Of a stretch of 48,321 nucleotides of DNA, positions 1 through 8,897 are shown in pieces. The translations under genes were made by a program, and so were the position numbers. The stretch spans positions 1 through 48,321 of the forward strand of contig SVQC01000010.1 of assembly GCA_015065585.1 (NCBI GenBank). The letters run 5' to 3'. Source of the DNA: Oscillospiraceae bacterium (GTDB lineage: Bacteria; Bacillota; Clostridia; Oscillospirales; Acutalibacteraceae). Each line of letters starts with the position of its first letter. Position 1 is the stretch's first letter. Below the pieces are notes generated by a model. The model did not search any database and was not told the DNA's origin. It saw only the letters and a list, made by a program, of their open reading frames with translations.

Positions 1-117
1 AAATAGCAAGTGCTATATTGTGTTTTGTCCTGTCAACTATTCATACTGCGTTACAATCCTTCAAAATAATATGAAAAATTGTTGTCAATTTGTTGTCAAC
101 TCGGATTTGAGATGCCG

Positions 118-142
118 AAAACCCTTGATTTTACTGGGTTTT
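118..142 (-). terminator. probable terminator of greA-lysS
   Basis: A 7-bp stem (AAAACCC/GGGTTTT) with an 11-nt loop lies immediately after the lysS stop codon and ends in a short T run on the minus strand. It is AT-rich and modest in strength, and could work in both directions. Positions 1-117 to its left are AT-rich with no gene that I can support. Confidence 0.5.
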
Positions 143-1648
143 TTAGTCGATTGGCTTCATTGTGGGGAAGAGGATTACTTCTCTTATGGTATCGGAGCCG
201 GTAAGGAGCATTACTGCTCTATCAATTCCTATACCCATACCGCCGGTAGGTGCCATACCGTACTCAAGGGCGGTAAGGAAGTCCTCGTCCAGCATTTCAG
301 CCTCGTCATCTCCGCGCTCACGAAGCTCAAGCTGTTTCTCAAAACGCTGTCTCTGGTCAATGGGGTCATTAAGCTCAGAATAAGCGTTTGCAAGTTCACT
401 TCTGCAAATGAAAAGCTCAAATCGCTCGGTAAGACGGGGGTCTTCGGGAGAAGCCTTTGTAAGAGGAGAAACCTCAACAGGATACATAGTTATAAAGGTA
501 GGCTGAATAAGTTTTTCTTCAACCTTCTGGTCAAAGCAGGCATAAAGAGCGTTACCCCAAGTTTTATCTGCAGTATCAGCAAGCTCAACACCGATACTTT
601 CAGCCGCTTTTACAGCCTCGGCATCGTCGGTTATAGCGCCGAAATCTATTCCTGCATATTCTTTTACAGCGTCAACCATAGTAAGTCTGCGCCAACCGGG
701 AGTAAGATTGATTTTCTCCCCAAGCCACTCAACCTCATAAGTACCGTGAATTTCTTTAGCGGCGCCTGAGATAATACCCTCGGCAATATCCATCATATCG
801 TGGAAATCGGCGTAAGCCTGATAAAGCTCAACGGTAGTAAATTCGGGATTATGTTTGGGGTCCATACCTTCGTTACGGAAAATTCTTCCGATTTCATAAA
901 CCCTGTCCATTCCACCGACAATAAGGCGCTTTAAGGGAAGCTCGGTAGCTATTCTCATATACATAGGAATATCAAGAGTATTATGATGGGTAACGAAAGG
1001 ACGGGCAGCAGCGCCGCCAACGATAGTATTAAGTACGGGAGTTTCAACCTCAATATAGTTCATATCATCAAGATATTTACGCATATACTTTATGAACTTT
1101 GAACGGATAATAAAGTTACGCTTTACGTCAGGATTAACGATAAGGTCAACATAGCGCTGACGGAAGCGGGTATCGGTATCCTTAAGTCCGTGGAATTTTT
1201 CCGGCAAGGGTAAAAGAGATTTGCTAAGCAAAACTATTTTAGCAGTATGAATAGAAATTTCACCGGTTTTAGTCTTGAAAACAACACCCTCAACACCGAT
1301 AATATCACCAATATCAAGCTTTTTGAAAGCGGCATATTCATCGTCGCCCAAGTCGTTGCGGCTAACGTAAAGCTGGATATTTCCGCCTGCATCCTGAACG
1401 TTGCAAAAGCTCGCCTTGCCCATAATTCTGCGGCTCATCATACGGCCGGCAATGCAAACCTTTTTATCTTCAAAGGCTTCAAAATCAGCCTTAATAGCAT
1501 CGGCGTGGTCCGTAACCTCGTATTTTGTAATCTTAAAAGGGTCTTTACCCTCAGCCTTTAGGTTAGCGAGTTTTTCTCTGCGTACCTTTAGAATTTCGTT
1601 TAAATCAACTTCCTGATTTTCAGGAGTCTTAACATTATTTTCTGCCAT
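143..1648 (-). CDS. lysS: lysine--tRNA ligase, class II (LysRS)
   Basis: Cytosolic class II lysyl-tRNA synthetase that charges tRNA-Lys with lysine. The 501 residues match the usual bacterial length. An N-terminal OB-fold anticodon-binding domain lies around residues 55-160. The class II core follows, with the motif 2 region (FRNEGMDPKHNPEFTTVE), and the C-terminus has the motif 3 pattern GMGIGIDRAVMLLTG. The start is the ATG at 1648, preceded by AGGAAG six bases upstream inside the end of greA. The 15-nt gap to greA implies one greA-lysS transcript, an arrangement common in Firmicutes. No T-box or other leader is seen before lysS, so control probably comes from the greA promoter. Confidence 0.97.
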   Translation of the reverse strand: MAENNVKTPENQEVDLNEILKVRREKLANLKAEGKDPFKITKYEVTDHADAIKADFEAFEDKKVCIAGRMMSRRIMGKASFCNVQDAGGNIQLYVSRNDLGDDEYAAFKKLDIGDIIGVEGVVFKTKTGEISIHTAKIVLLSKSLLPLPEKFHGLKDTDTRFRQRYVDLIVNPDVKRNFIIRSKFIKYMRKYLDDMNYIEVETPVLNTIVGGAAARPFVTHHNTLDIPMYMRIATELPLKRLIVGGMDRVYEIGRIFRNEGMDPKHNPEFTTVELYQAYADFHDMMDIAEGIISGAAKEIHGTYEVEWLGEKINLTPGWRRLTMVDAVKEYAGIDFGAITDDAEAVKAAESIGVELADTADKTWGNALYACFDQKVEEKLIQPTFITMYPVEVSPLTKASPEDPRLTERFELFICRSELANAYSELNDPIDQRQRFEKQLELRERGDDEAEMLDEDFLTALEYGMAPTGGMGIGIDRAVMLLTGSDTIREVILFPTMKPID

Positions 1649-1663
1649 TTTAATCTTCCTATC

Positions 1664-2137
1664 TTATTTAGAAATAGCAACGATTTTAAATTCAATATCG
1701 CCTTCGGGAGTTTCTGCCTTAACAACAACTCCGGCCTTTGCGCCAAGCAGAGCTTTACCAACGGGAGATTCGTCGGAAATAAGACCGTTTTCGGGGTCAG
1801 CCTCAGCGCTGCCCACAACTCTGAATTCAAGTTCTTCGTCAAACTCAATATCCAAAACCTTTACCTTAGAACCGATAGTAACGGTTTTTGTTGCGCTTTT
1901 CTTTTCGGCAATAATTTCAACGTTTTTAAGCATAGCCTCAAGCTCGATAATTCTCGCTTCTATTTTAGCCTGCTCGTTTTTAGCCTCGTCATATTCGCTG
2001 TTCTCGGACAAATCGCCGTAACCGCGGGCAATCTTAATTTTTTCGGCGATTTCGGTTCTGCCTATTGTTTTAAGATTTTCAAGCTCATCCTGTAATTTTT
2101 TAAGACCTTCGTCGGTAAGTTTAATTGCTTTAGCCAT
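1664..2137 (-). CDS. greA: transcription elongation factor GreA
   Basis: GreA binds the RNA polymerase secondary channel and stimulates cleavage of backtracked transcripts. At 157 residues it has the family length. The N-terminal antiparallel coiled coil (about residues 8-75) carries the acidic tip in the stretch [13 protein letters not shown]. The C-terminal FKBP-like globular domain contains the typical [17 protein letters not shown] loop. The ATG at 2137 has GAGGTG upstream. It is the first gene of the greA-lysS operon and has a strong promoter just upstream at 2180-2208. Confidence 0.97.
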   Translation of the reverse strand: MAKAIKLTDEGLKKLQDELENLKTIGRTEIAEKIKIARGYGDLSENSEYDEAKNEQAKIEARIIELEAMLKNVEIIAEKKSATKTVTIGSKVKVLDIEFDEELEFRVVGSAEADPENGLISDESPVGKALLGAKAGVVVKAETPEGDIEFKIVAISK

Positions 2138-2179
2138 GATAAACGCACCTCGTTAATTTAATTTTGTGTATACCTATCT

Positions 2180-2208
2180 ATTATATATATATACGGCGTG
2201 AAAGTCAA
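2180..2208 (-). promoter_or_regulatory. sigma-A promoter of greA-lysS
   Basis: On the minus strand TTGACT (2203-2208) and TATAAT (2180-2185) are separated by exactly 17 bp. The -35 box overlaps the stop codon of the upstream trmN6-like gene, so greA-lysS starts a new transcript at the end of the cys operon. Confidence 0.8.
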
Positions 2209-2945
2209 TATAATTTATATCCTTCCTTATAGTCGCCGTAAATTGCCCTGACCTCCTCCTCGCACTCGGTAAGAGACAAGGTCGGTAAAACTGTTATTCC
2301 CTGATTTGAGCATTTTTTACCTTCAACAAGCACTAAAAAAGGACTTTTTTCAAAACGCTGACAAACAAAGCGCAGTCTTTTAGGCTCTAATTTATATTCG
2401 CTCATTTTTTTCAGTATTTCGGTAAGCCTTTCGGGTCGGTGGCACATACAAAACCTGCCCGAAGTATTAAGAAGCTTAAAGGCGGCGGCAAGAACGTCGT
2501 CAAGGGTGCAGTCCACCTCATGTCTTGCCGTAGCTACCGTACCGTCAGGATTTTTAAGTCCCTTACCGCAGGTAAAATACGGCGGATTGCAGGTCACAAG
2601 GGTATGACAGCCAAAACCAATTTCTTTAGGCAGATTTTTAATATCGGAAAGTAAAAATTCTGCTTTATCAAGAATACCTCTCTCCTCCGCAGTTTTCTTT
2701 GCCAGAAAAACCGCTTCCTCGCTTATATCAATCCCAAAAGCCTTGTTGATTTTATTGTCCCTTAGCATAACGAAAGGAATAATTCCGCAACCTGTACCCA
2801 AATCAACATAGCTGTCCTTAAGCTTAGGCTTTGCAAAGTCAGCAAGTAAAAGAGCGTCGGTGCCAAAGGCGTGATGCTTTGAAACATAAAGGAAAGCCCC
2901 TTTTCTGTCAAGAGGCTCCTTTTTAATATTTATGCTCTGGTCCAT
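2205..2945 (-). CDS. tRNA1(Val) A37 N6-methyltransferase-like protein (TrmN6/YfiC family)
   Basis: SAM-dependent class I methyltransferase of 246 residues. Motif I (VDLGTGCGIIPFVM, about residues 48-61) binds SAM. The NPPY motif of amino-group N6-adenine methylases appears in VTCNPPYFTCG at about residue 120. The family member YfiC/TrmN6 of E. coli methylates A37 of tRNA1-Val; Firmicute homologues have the same architecture, but their substrate is less certain. The start overlaps the 3' end of cysS by 16 nt, so it is translationally coupled to the cys operon although its function is unrelated to cysteine. Confidence 0.85.
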   Translation of the reverse strand: MDQSINIKKEPLDRKGAFLYVSKHHAFGTDALLLADFAKPKLKDSYVDLGTGCGIIPFVMLRDNKINKAFGIDISEEAVFLAKKTAEERGILDKAEFLLSDIKNLPKEIGFGCHTLVTCNPPYFTCGKGLKNPDGTVATARHEVDCTLDDVLAAAFKLLNTSGRFCMCHRPERLTEILKKMSEYKLEPKRLRFVCQRFEKSPFLVLVEGKKCSNQGITVLPTLSLTECEEEVRAIYGDYKEGYKLY

Positions 2946-4309
2946 TTTACACCCTGAGGAGTATCCTCTAAAACGATACCCATTTCCTTGAGTTTATCGC
3001 GGATTGCATCTGCCTTTGCAAAATCTCTTTCTTTTCTTGCCTTTGTACGCTCTGCAATAAGCTCTTCAACCTCTGCATCAAGGCTGTCGTTTTTACGGTT
3101 ATAAAGGAAGCCCAACACTCCCGTTAAGGTATCAAGAGCCTCTGCCATAGCCTCAAGAGAAGCTTTTTTAGCCCCTGCATCAATAGCGAGGTTAATATCC
3201 TTTGCCAAGGTAAATACAGCGGCAAGGGCATCGGCGGTATTAAGGTCGTCCTCCATAGCATTTATGAATTCCTCGGTATGCTGTGCGATAAATTCAGGTA
3301 TTTCTCCGCCGTCTTGTGCATGAGAAACAGCAAAATCTATACGGTCACGGCAATTATAAAGACGCTCAAGAGCGCTTTTGCCCTGCTCAATAATATCAAT
3401 AGAATAGTTAATGGGACTTCTGTAATGAGAAGAAATCATAAGATAACGGATAGGCTCGTAACCGTATTTTTCGGCAACGTCTCTTACGGTAAAGAAATTA
3501 CCGAGAGATTTACTCATTTTACGGTTATCAACGTTAATAAAGCCGTTGTGCATCCAGTATCTTGCGAATTCCTGACCGTTAGCCGCCTCACTCTGAGCAA
3601 TTTCGTTTTCGTGGTGAGGGAATATAAGGTCCTGACCGCCGCAGTGAATATCTATAGTTTTGCCAAGATATCTGCAGGACATAGCCGAACATTCAATATG
3701 CCAGCCGGGTCTGCCGTCACCCCAAGGAGAAGCCCAGAAAGGCTCGCCGGGCTTAGCTGATTTCCAAAGACAGAAGTCCATTGGGTCCTCTTTGATTTCA
3801 CCTACGGCAATTCTTGCGCCGGACTCAAGGTCTTCGAGAGGCTGATGAGAAAGCTTACCGTACTCTTTGAACTTTTTGGCTCTGTAGTATACGTCGCCGC
3901 CGCTTTCATAAGCAAAGCCTTTTTCCATAAGGGTTTCTATAATAGAAATAATTTCATCAATATTTTCGGTGGCTCTCGGATGAATGGTAGCGGGCTTTAC
4001 GTTAAGACCGTCGGAGTCAACGCGGAATTCTTTTATATAACGCTCGGCAACCTCGGGAACGGTAATTCCCTCCTCGTTAGCCTTTTTAATCAGCTTATCG
4101 TCAATATCGGTAAAGTTCTGAACATACTTAACGTTAACGCCGCGCCATTCAAGATATCTTCTTAATACGTCAAAAACACAAAGGGGACGGGCGTTACCTA
4201 TATGAATATAGTTATATACGGTAGGACCGCAGGCATAAATCTTTACCTCTTCCTTATCAATGGGAATAAATTCCTCTTTTTCTCTTGTTAATGTGTTAAA
4301 AATTTTCAT
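2930..4309 (-). CDS. cysS: cysteine--tRNA ligase
   Basis: Class I cysteinyl-tRNA synthetase of 459 residues. The HIGH-type motif is HIGNAR and the KMSKS loop is [10 protein letters not shown]. Zinc-site residues occur in [15 protein letters not shown] and HHENE, as expected for this enzyme. The chosen start is the ATG at 4309 (MKIFNTLT), which has AAGGA at a good distance. An in-frame extension of eight codons upstream would run into cysE and has no ribosome binding site. It lies one base after the cysE stop and shares the T-box-controlled transcript. This cysE-cysS order links cysteine supply to cysteine charging. Confidence 0.97.
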   Translation of the reverse strand: MKIFNTLTREKEEFIPIDKEEVKIYACGPTVYNYIHIGNARPLCVFDVLRRYLEWRGVNVKYVQNFTDIDDKLIKKANEEGITVPEVAERYIKEFRVDSDGLNVKPATIHPRATENIDEIISIIETLMEKGFAYESGGDVYYRAKKFKEYGKLSHQPLEDLESGARIAVGEIKEDPMDFCLWKSAKPGEPFWASPWGDGRPGWHIECSAMSCRYLGKTIDIHCGGQDLIFPHHENEIAQSEAANGQEFARYWMHNGFINVDNRKMSKSLGNFFTVRDVAEKYGYEPIRYLMISSHYRSPINYSIDIIEQGKSALERLYNCRDRIDFAVSHAQDGGEIPEFIAQHTEEFINAMEDDLNTADALAAVFTLAKDINLAIDAGAKKASLEAMAEALDTLTGVLGFLYNRKNDSLDAEVEELIAERTKARKERDFAKADAIRDKLKEMGIVLEDTPQGVKWTRA

Positions 4310-4310
4310 T

Positions 4311-4934
4311 TCAGCGGATTCCTTTCTCTTCAAGAGCTTTTATTCTTTCCTCAAGTCTGCAAATTTCCTGAGCAACGGGGTCAGGTACATTAATCTGGTC
4401 AAGAGGTTTAACCTTTTCACCGTTGCGTCTTACTATTCTTGCGGGTACGCCTACAACTGTACAGTCGGGGGGGACTTCCTCCAGCACCACGGCGCCGGCT
4501 GCAATTCGTGAATTATCACCCACCTTAAAGGGCCCAAGCACCTTTGCCCCTGCGCTTATCATAACGTTATTACCGATTGTCGGGTGTCGTTTGCCGGTAT
4601 CCTTACCCGTACCGCCTAAGGTTACGCCTTGGTAAATCAATACGTCGTCACCGATTTCGGCGGTCTCACCGATTACAATACCTGTACCGTGGTCGATAAC
4701 AAGGCGTCTGCCAATGGTTGCGCCCGGATGAATTTCAATACCCGTTTTTCTGGCGCACCTTTGAGATATAAGACGCGCTATAAAATGCCAGCCGTGTTTA
4801 TAGAAAAAATGAGCTTTTCTATACATTCTTATAGCCTTTACTCCGGGGTAAAGGAAGAAAATTTCAAGACTGCTTCTTGCAGCAGGGTCTCTTTCCTTTA
4901 CGGCGGCAATATCTTCTTTTATTCTCTCAAACAA
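4311..4934 (-). CDS. cysE: serine O-acetyltransferase
   Basis: Catalyses acetyl-CoA + L-serine to O-acetylserine, the committed step of cysteine synthesis. The 207 residues comprise an N-terminal helical region followed by a left-handed beta helix of hexapeptide repeats (about residues 65-165). The catalytic motif DHGTGIVIGETAEIG and the acetyl-CoA loop GGTGKDTGKRHPTIG are both visible. The length is typical of the short Gram-positive form. It is the first gene downstream of the T-box terminator at 4966-4997, so its transcription should respond to uncharged tRNA-Cys. Confidence 0.96.
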   Translation of the reverse strand: MFERIKEDIAAVKERDPAARSSLEIFFLYPGVKAIRMYRKAHFFYKHGWHFIARLISQRCARKTGIEIHPGATIGRRLVIDHGTGIVIGETAEIGDDVLIYQGVTLGGTGKDTGKRHPTIGNNVMISAGAKVLGPFKVGDNSRIAAGAVVLEEVPPDCTVVGVPARIVRRNGEKVKPLDQINVPDPVAQEICRLEERIKALEEKGIR

Positions 4935-4955
4935 AATATATTTCCCCTTTTTGTG

Positions 4956-4997
4956 AAAAATAAAAGCCTCCGATATCGCAGACGCAATATCGGAGGC
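4956..4997 (-). terminator. attenuator terminator of the cys T-box
   Basis: A near-perfect 14-bp stem (GCCTCCGATAT.../...ATATCGGAGGC) is followed on the minus strand by TTTTATTTTT. It is the regulated terminator of the T-box leader and shares its CTCCG with the antiterminator. Confidence 0.9.
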
Positions 4998-5200
4998 GAA
5001 AAATTCGCGGTTCCACTCCGTTTTATATCTTTATACCTTTAACGCAGGTTTTACGCCTTCAGATACTTACTTTTCCCCGAAGGAGCTAATGAGCGCAATT
5101 CATTTAATGCTCTTTCCCGTTTACCCTTTCAGTCGGTGAGGCAAACTCCCTGTTGGCGAAATCAAAAAACTACTGTTTCCCATATAATTGCTTTTAACTT
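4956..5200 (-). promoter_or_regulatory. T-box riboswitch, cysteine-specific (cysE-cysS leader)
   Basis: On the minus strand the T-box core AGTGGAACCGCG occupies 5006-5017. The first G of CGGAG (5016-5020) to CTCCG (4991-4995) can pair as the antiterminator. The competing terminator spans 4966-4997 with a T-rich tail. A 7-bp hairpin (GTTTGCC/GGTAAAC) lies in the stem I region. The bulge reads TGGA, which pairs with an NCCA end having discriminator U, as in tRNA-Cys. A candidate specifier triplet TGC lies at 5095-5097. The genes controlled (cysE, cysS) support cysteine specificity. The exact stem I fold was not computed. Confidence 0.9.
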
Positions 5201-5206
5201 TACTTC

Positions 5207-5235
5207 ATTATATTCACTAATACTTATTTTGTCAA
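5207..5235 (-). promoter_or_regulatory. sigma-A promoter of the cys T-box operon
   Basis: TTGACA (5230-5235) and TATAAT (5207-5212) lie on the minus strand with a 17-bp spacer, both perfect consensus. It lies directly after the dnaJ stop codon and would start the T-box leader near 5200. Confidence 0.88.
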
Positions 5236-5238
5236 GAA

Positions 5239-6396
5239 TTAATCAAACATATCCTTTAGCTTATCAAAGAAGCTTTTGCGCTTTTTATAATTCTTTTCCT
5301 CAAGGCTATCGTCAAATTCCTCAAGCTTTTTCTTTTGCTCTTTGGATAAATCCTTGGGTATTTCAACTACTATTTTTACATACTCATCGCCATACCCTGA
5401 GTAATTAAGCCTTTTTATACCCTTTCCGCGAAGCTTGAATTCATCACCCGGCTGAGTACCCTCGTGGATTGTGAATTTGGCCTTGCCGTCAAGGGTGGGA
5501 ACGGTAATCTCGTCGCCTAAAGCCGCCTGAGCATAAGTAATGGGTATTTCACAGAATATGTCGTAGCCCTCGCGCTCAAAAACGGGATGAGGACGAACAG
5601 AAACGGTAATATGAAGGTCGCCTGAAGGACCGCCGTTTATACCTGCATCACCGCCGCCGCGAAGTGTAATACCCTGACCGTCGTCAATACCTGCAGGAAT
5701 ATCAATGATTTTTTCGGTAGTGCTTCTGATTCTTCCCTTTCCTGCACATTTTCGGCAGGGTTTGTCAATAATTTTACCTGTTCCGCGGCAGGTTTCACAG
5801 GCACCCTGAGTCTGAATAACACCGAAAGGCGTTCTCTGACCCATAGTAACCTGACCCGTACCGTGACAGTTCTGACATGTTTTGGGCTGTGTGCCTTTTT
5901 CAGCGCCGCTTCCCGAACATTCGGAACAGCTTTCAGTCCTTGTCACGCGGATTTCCTTTTTACAGCCCTTTGCCGCTTCCATAAAGGAAATAACGATACT
6001 TGTTGCCGTATCAGCGCCGCGTCTTGGGGCGTTAGGGTCACGTCTGCGCTGACCGCCGAAGCCGCCGCCAAACATTGAACCCAGTATATCGCCAAGGTCG
6101 CCGAAATCTCCAAAGCCGCCAAAACCGCCGCCAAAGGGATTTCCTCCCTGACCTGCGCCAAAATTGGGGTCGACACCGGCATGGCCGAACTGGTCGTAAC
6201 GGGCGCGTTTTTCCTTGTCCGAGAGTATTTCGTAGGCTTCATTCACTTCCTTGAAGTTCTTTTCCGCCTCGGCGTCACCGGGATGAAGGTCGGGATGATA
6301 TTTTTTTGCCGCTTTACGATAGGCTTTTTTAAGGTCGTCGTCGTTAACGCCTTTGTCTACACCAAGCACTTCGTAATAATCTCTCTTATCAGCCAC
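5239..6396 (-). CDS. dnaJ: chaperone protein DnaJ (Hsp40)
   Basis: Co-chaperone that delivers substrates to DnaK and stimulates its ATPase. All type I domains are present over 385 residues. The J domain carries HPD at 34-36. A Gly/Phe-rich linker spans about 75-116. Four CxxCxGxG zinc modules begin at C157, C174, C200 and C214, followed by the substrate-binding C-terminal domains. Translation starts at GTG (6394-6396) with AAGGAG nine bases upstream. It is the last gene of the hrcA-grpE-dnaK-dnaJ operon, but a 113-bp gap with a small hairpin repeat separates it from dnaK. No strong terminator is seen after it. Confidence 0.98.
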   Translation of the reverse strand: MADKRDYYEVLGVDKGVNDDDLKKAYRKAAKKYHPDLHPGDAEAEKNFKEVNEAYEILSDKEKRARYDQFGHAGVDPNFGAGQGGNPFGGGFGGFGDFGDLGDILGSMFGGGFGGQRRRDPNAPRRGADTATSIVISFMEAAKGCKKEIRVTRTESCSECSGSGAEKGTQPKTCQNCHGTGQVTMGQRTPFGVIQTQGACETCRGTGKIIDKPCRKCAGKGRIRSTTEKIIDIPAGIDDGQGITLRGGGDAGINGGPSGDLHITVSVRPHPVFEREGYDIFCEIPITYAQAALGDEITVPTLDGKAKFTIHEGTQPGDEFKLRGKGIKRLNYSGYGDEYVKIVVEIPKDLSKEQKKKLEEFDDSLEEKNYKKRKSFFDKLKDMFD

Positions 6397-6446
6397 TGGT
6401 TTAATCTCCTTACTGTATTTAGAAGCTGGATACTAGGAAATAGTCA

Positions 6447-6465
6447 GCGGGAGTAGAACCCCCGC
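6447..6465. repeat. small REP-like hairpin between dnaK and dnaJ
   Basis: GCGGG (6447-6451) and CCCGC (6461-6465) form a GC-rich hairpin inside an otherwise AT-rich spacer. It is preceded by a weaker 8-bp hairpin overlapping the dnaK stop codon (6496-6514). The base composition differs from the flanks, as expected of an intergenic repeat. Only one copy is in this window. Confidence 0.45.
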
Positions 6466-6509
6466 CCTACAATTTTGATAAATTCCCAGTCATAAACTAG
6501 GTCTTCGAC

Positions 6510-8345
6510 TTAGTTTTTGTCCTCTACGTCAGAAAAATCCGCATCATAAACGTTATTGTCAGGTGCAGGATTTCCCTGATTTTCAGCGCCGCCAGCAGCA
6601 GCCTGAGCCTCGGCAGCAGCCTTATAAACCTTTTCGCTTATAGCGTAAACTTCCTTCTGAAGTTCTTCCTGCTTAGCCTTGATAGCCTCAATATCGGTAC
6701 CCTTAAGGGCTTCCTTTAAAGCCTCTTTAGCGGTATTAATCTTGTTCTTTTCGTCCTCGCTTAACTTATCGCCGAATTCGTTAACGGTCTTTTCGGTCTG
6801 ATAAATCATCTGGTCGGCATTGTTTCTGAGGTCTACTTCTTCTCTGCGCTTCTTGTCTTCATTTTCGTACTGAGCAGCCTCCTGTACAGCCTTTTCAATA
6901 TCTTCCTTAGACATATTGGTGTTAGAGGTAATAGTGATAGACTGCTCTTTTCCTGTGCCAAGGTCCTTGGCAGAAACGTGAACGATACCGTTAGCGTCTA
7001 TATCAAAGGTAACTTCAATCTGGGGAATTCCGCGGGGAGCAGGAGCAATTCCGTCAAGATGGAAAACACCAAGCTGTTTGTTGTCTTTAGCAAATTCTCT
7101 TTCACCCTGAAGAACGTTTACCTCAACAGAGGTCTGACCGTCAGCGGCAGTAGAGAATATCTGGCTCTTTTTGGTAGGAATAGTGGTGTTTCTGTCAATA
7201 ACCTTTGTAGAAACGCCGCCCATGGTTTCGATACCGAGAGAAAGAGGAGTAACGTCAAGGAGTAAAAGACCCTTAACGTCGCCGCCGAGTACACCGCCCT
7301 GAAGTGCGGCGCCGAGAGCAACGCATTCATCGGGGTTAATGCCCTTGAAAGGCTCTGCGCCGATAAAGTTTTTAACAGCCTCCTGAACAGCAGGGATTCT
7401 TGAAGAACCGCCTACCATAAGAACCTTATTGATTTCGCTCTTGTTAAGACCGGAGTCAGCAAGCGCCTGACGAACAGGTCCCATAGTTGCTTCTACAAGG
7501 TCAGCGGTAAGCTCGTTGAATTTTGCTCTTGTAATAGAGGTTTCAAAGTGCTTAGGACCGGTAGCATCAGCAGTAATAAAGGGAAGATTAATATCCGCCG
7601 TGGTCATACCGGAAAGGTCGATTTTTGCCTTTTCGGCAGCTTCTTTAATACGCTGCATAGCCATTTTATCACCCGAAAGGTCAATACCCTGCTCAGCCTT
7701 AAAGGTAGCAACGATATAGTCCATAACGCGCTTATCAAAGTCGTCACCACCCAGCTTGTTGTTACCGGCAGTAGCTAAAACCTCCTGAACGCCGTCGCCC
7801 ATTTCAATAATAGATACGTCGAAGGTACCGCCGCCAAGGTCGTATACCATAACCTTCTGGTCGTCTTCCTTATCAATAGAATATGCAAGAGCAGCAGCGG
7901 TAGGCTCGTTAATAATACGCTTTACCTCAAGACCTGCAATCTTACCTGCGTCCTTGGTTGCCTGACGCTGAGCGTCGGTAAAGTAAGCAGGAACGGTAAT
8001 AACAGCCTCGGTAACGGTGGTGCCGAGATAGCTTTCGGCATCAGCCTTTAATTTCTGCAGAATAATTGCGGAAATTTCCTGAGGAGTATAGTTTTTGTCG
8101 TCAATAGCAACTGTACGGGCAGTACCCATATCACGCTTAATAGAGCTAATGGTTCTGTCGGGGTTGGTAATAGCCTGACGCTTTGCAACCTGACCTACCA
8201 TTCTTTCGCCTGTTTTTGAGAAAGCAACTACAGAAGGAGTAGTTCTTCCGCCTTCAGCGTTAGGAATAACAACGGCTTCGCCGCCTTCCATAACAGCTAC
8301 GCAAGAGTTTGTTGTACCAAGGTCAATACCTATAATTTTTCCCAT
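6510..8345 (-). CDS. dnaK: chaperone protein DnaK (Hsp70)
   Basis: ATP-dependent Hsp70 chaperone of 611 residues. The N-terminus has the phosphate-1 motif [13 protein letters not shown]. The nucleotide-binding domain shows [32 protein letters not shown] and [10 protein letters not shown]. The linker reads [15 protein letters not shown], followed by the beta-sandwich and helical lid. The tail ends in an acidic stretch ([11 protein letters not shown]). It lies 33 bp after grpE and shares the CIRCE-controlled transcript that starts before hrcA. Confidence 0.99.
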   Translation of the reverse strand: MGKIIGIDLGTTNSCVAVMEGGEAVVIPNAEGGRTTPSVVAFSKTGERMVGQVAKRQAITNPDRTISSIKRDMGTARTVAIDDKNYTPQEISAIILQKLKADAESYLGTTVTEAVITVPAYFTDAQRQATKDAGKIAGLEVKRIINEPTAAALAYSIDKEDDQKVMVYDLGGGTFDVSIIEMGDGVQEVLATAGNNKLGGDDFDKRVMDYIVATFKAEQGIDLSGDKMAMQRIKEAAEKAKIDLSGMTTADINLPFITADATGPKHFETSITRAKFNELTADLVEATMGPVRQALADSGLNKSEINKVLMVGGSSRIPAVQEAVKNFIGAEPFKGINPDECVALGAALQGGVLGGDVKGLLLLDVTPLSLGIETMGGVSTKVIDRNTTIPTKKSQIFSTAADGQTSVEVNVLQGEREFAKDNKQLGVFHLDGIAPAPRGIPQIEVTFDIDANGIVHVSAKDLGTGKEQSITITSNTNMSKEDIEKAVQEAAQYENEDKKRREEVDLRNNADQMIYQTEKTVNEFGDKLSEDEKNKINTAKEALKEALKGTDIEAIKAKQEELQKEVYAISEKVYKAAAEAQAAAGGAENQGNPAPDNNVYDADFSDVEDKN

Positions 8346-8378
8346 AATAAATTTCTCCTTAAATATAATAAATTTTAA

Positions 8379-8897
8379 TTAATTTGCTACTTTTACCATT
8401 GCGGCGCGGATTACGGTGTCACCGATTTTATATCCCTGCTGCAATACTTCGGCAATTACGTTTTCGCCTAAGTCTTCATCATCAATATGCATTACCGCAT
8501 CGTGACAGTTAGGGTCAAAAGCATCCCCTATCTTCGCAAGTTCTGCTATGTTCATTTTTTCTGGCATAGAAAGAAACTGCTTAATTATCATTTCAAGACC
8601 TTTGTAATATTCCTCGGTCTGAGAGGGCATTGCCGTTGCCCTTAAAGCGTTGTCAAGTACGGGAAGAAATTCCTTAAACATACTTGATTTTGCAAATTCG
8701 GCTACCGAAAGTCTTTCTCTCTCGGTGCGCTTTTTAAAGTTATCAAACTCGGCGGCGGTTCGGTTTAAAAGGTCTTTGGTTTTTTCAAGCTCTTCCTTTA
8801 GCTTTTGCGCCTCGTCTGATTTTTTTTCTTTTTTAGGCTTTTTTTCTTCTTTAACTTCCGGTGCAGCTTCCTGCTCTTTTATATTTTCTTCTGCCAT
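8379..8897 (-). CDS. grpE: nucleotide exchange factor GrpE
   Basis: Exchanges ADP for ATP on DnaK. The 172 residues start with a charged Lys/Glu-rich region (1-40). A long dimerising coiled-coil helix (about 40-90, including TAAEFDNFKKRTERER) follows. The C-terminal beta domain carries FDPNCHDAVMHIDDEDL and the signature VLQQGYKIGDTVIRAAMVKV. The start codon directly abuts the hrcA stop, and its ribosome binding site GGAGGAG lies inside the hrcA 3' end, which couples the two genes. Confidence 0.97.
   Translation of the reverse strand: MAEENIKEQEAAPEVKEEKKPKKEKKSDEAQKLKEELEKTKDLLNRTAAEFDNFKKRTERERLSVAEFAKSSMFKEFLPVLDNALRATAMPSQTEEYYKGLEMIIKQFLSMPEKMNIAELAKIGDAFDPNCHDAVMHIDDEDLGENVIAEVLQQGYKIGDTVIRAAMVKVAN

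Noticed and set aside
20-769. 249-codon plus-strand reading frame antisense to lysS
   Set aside because: Lies entirely opposite a clear lysyl-tRNA synthetase gene, has no ribosome binding site and low-quality composition; it is a shadow frame.
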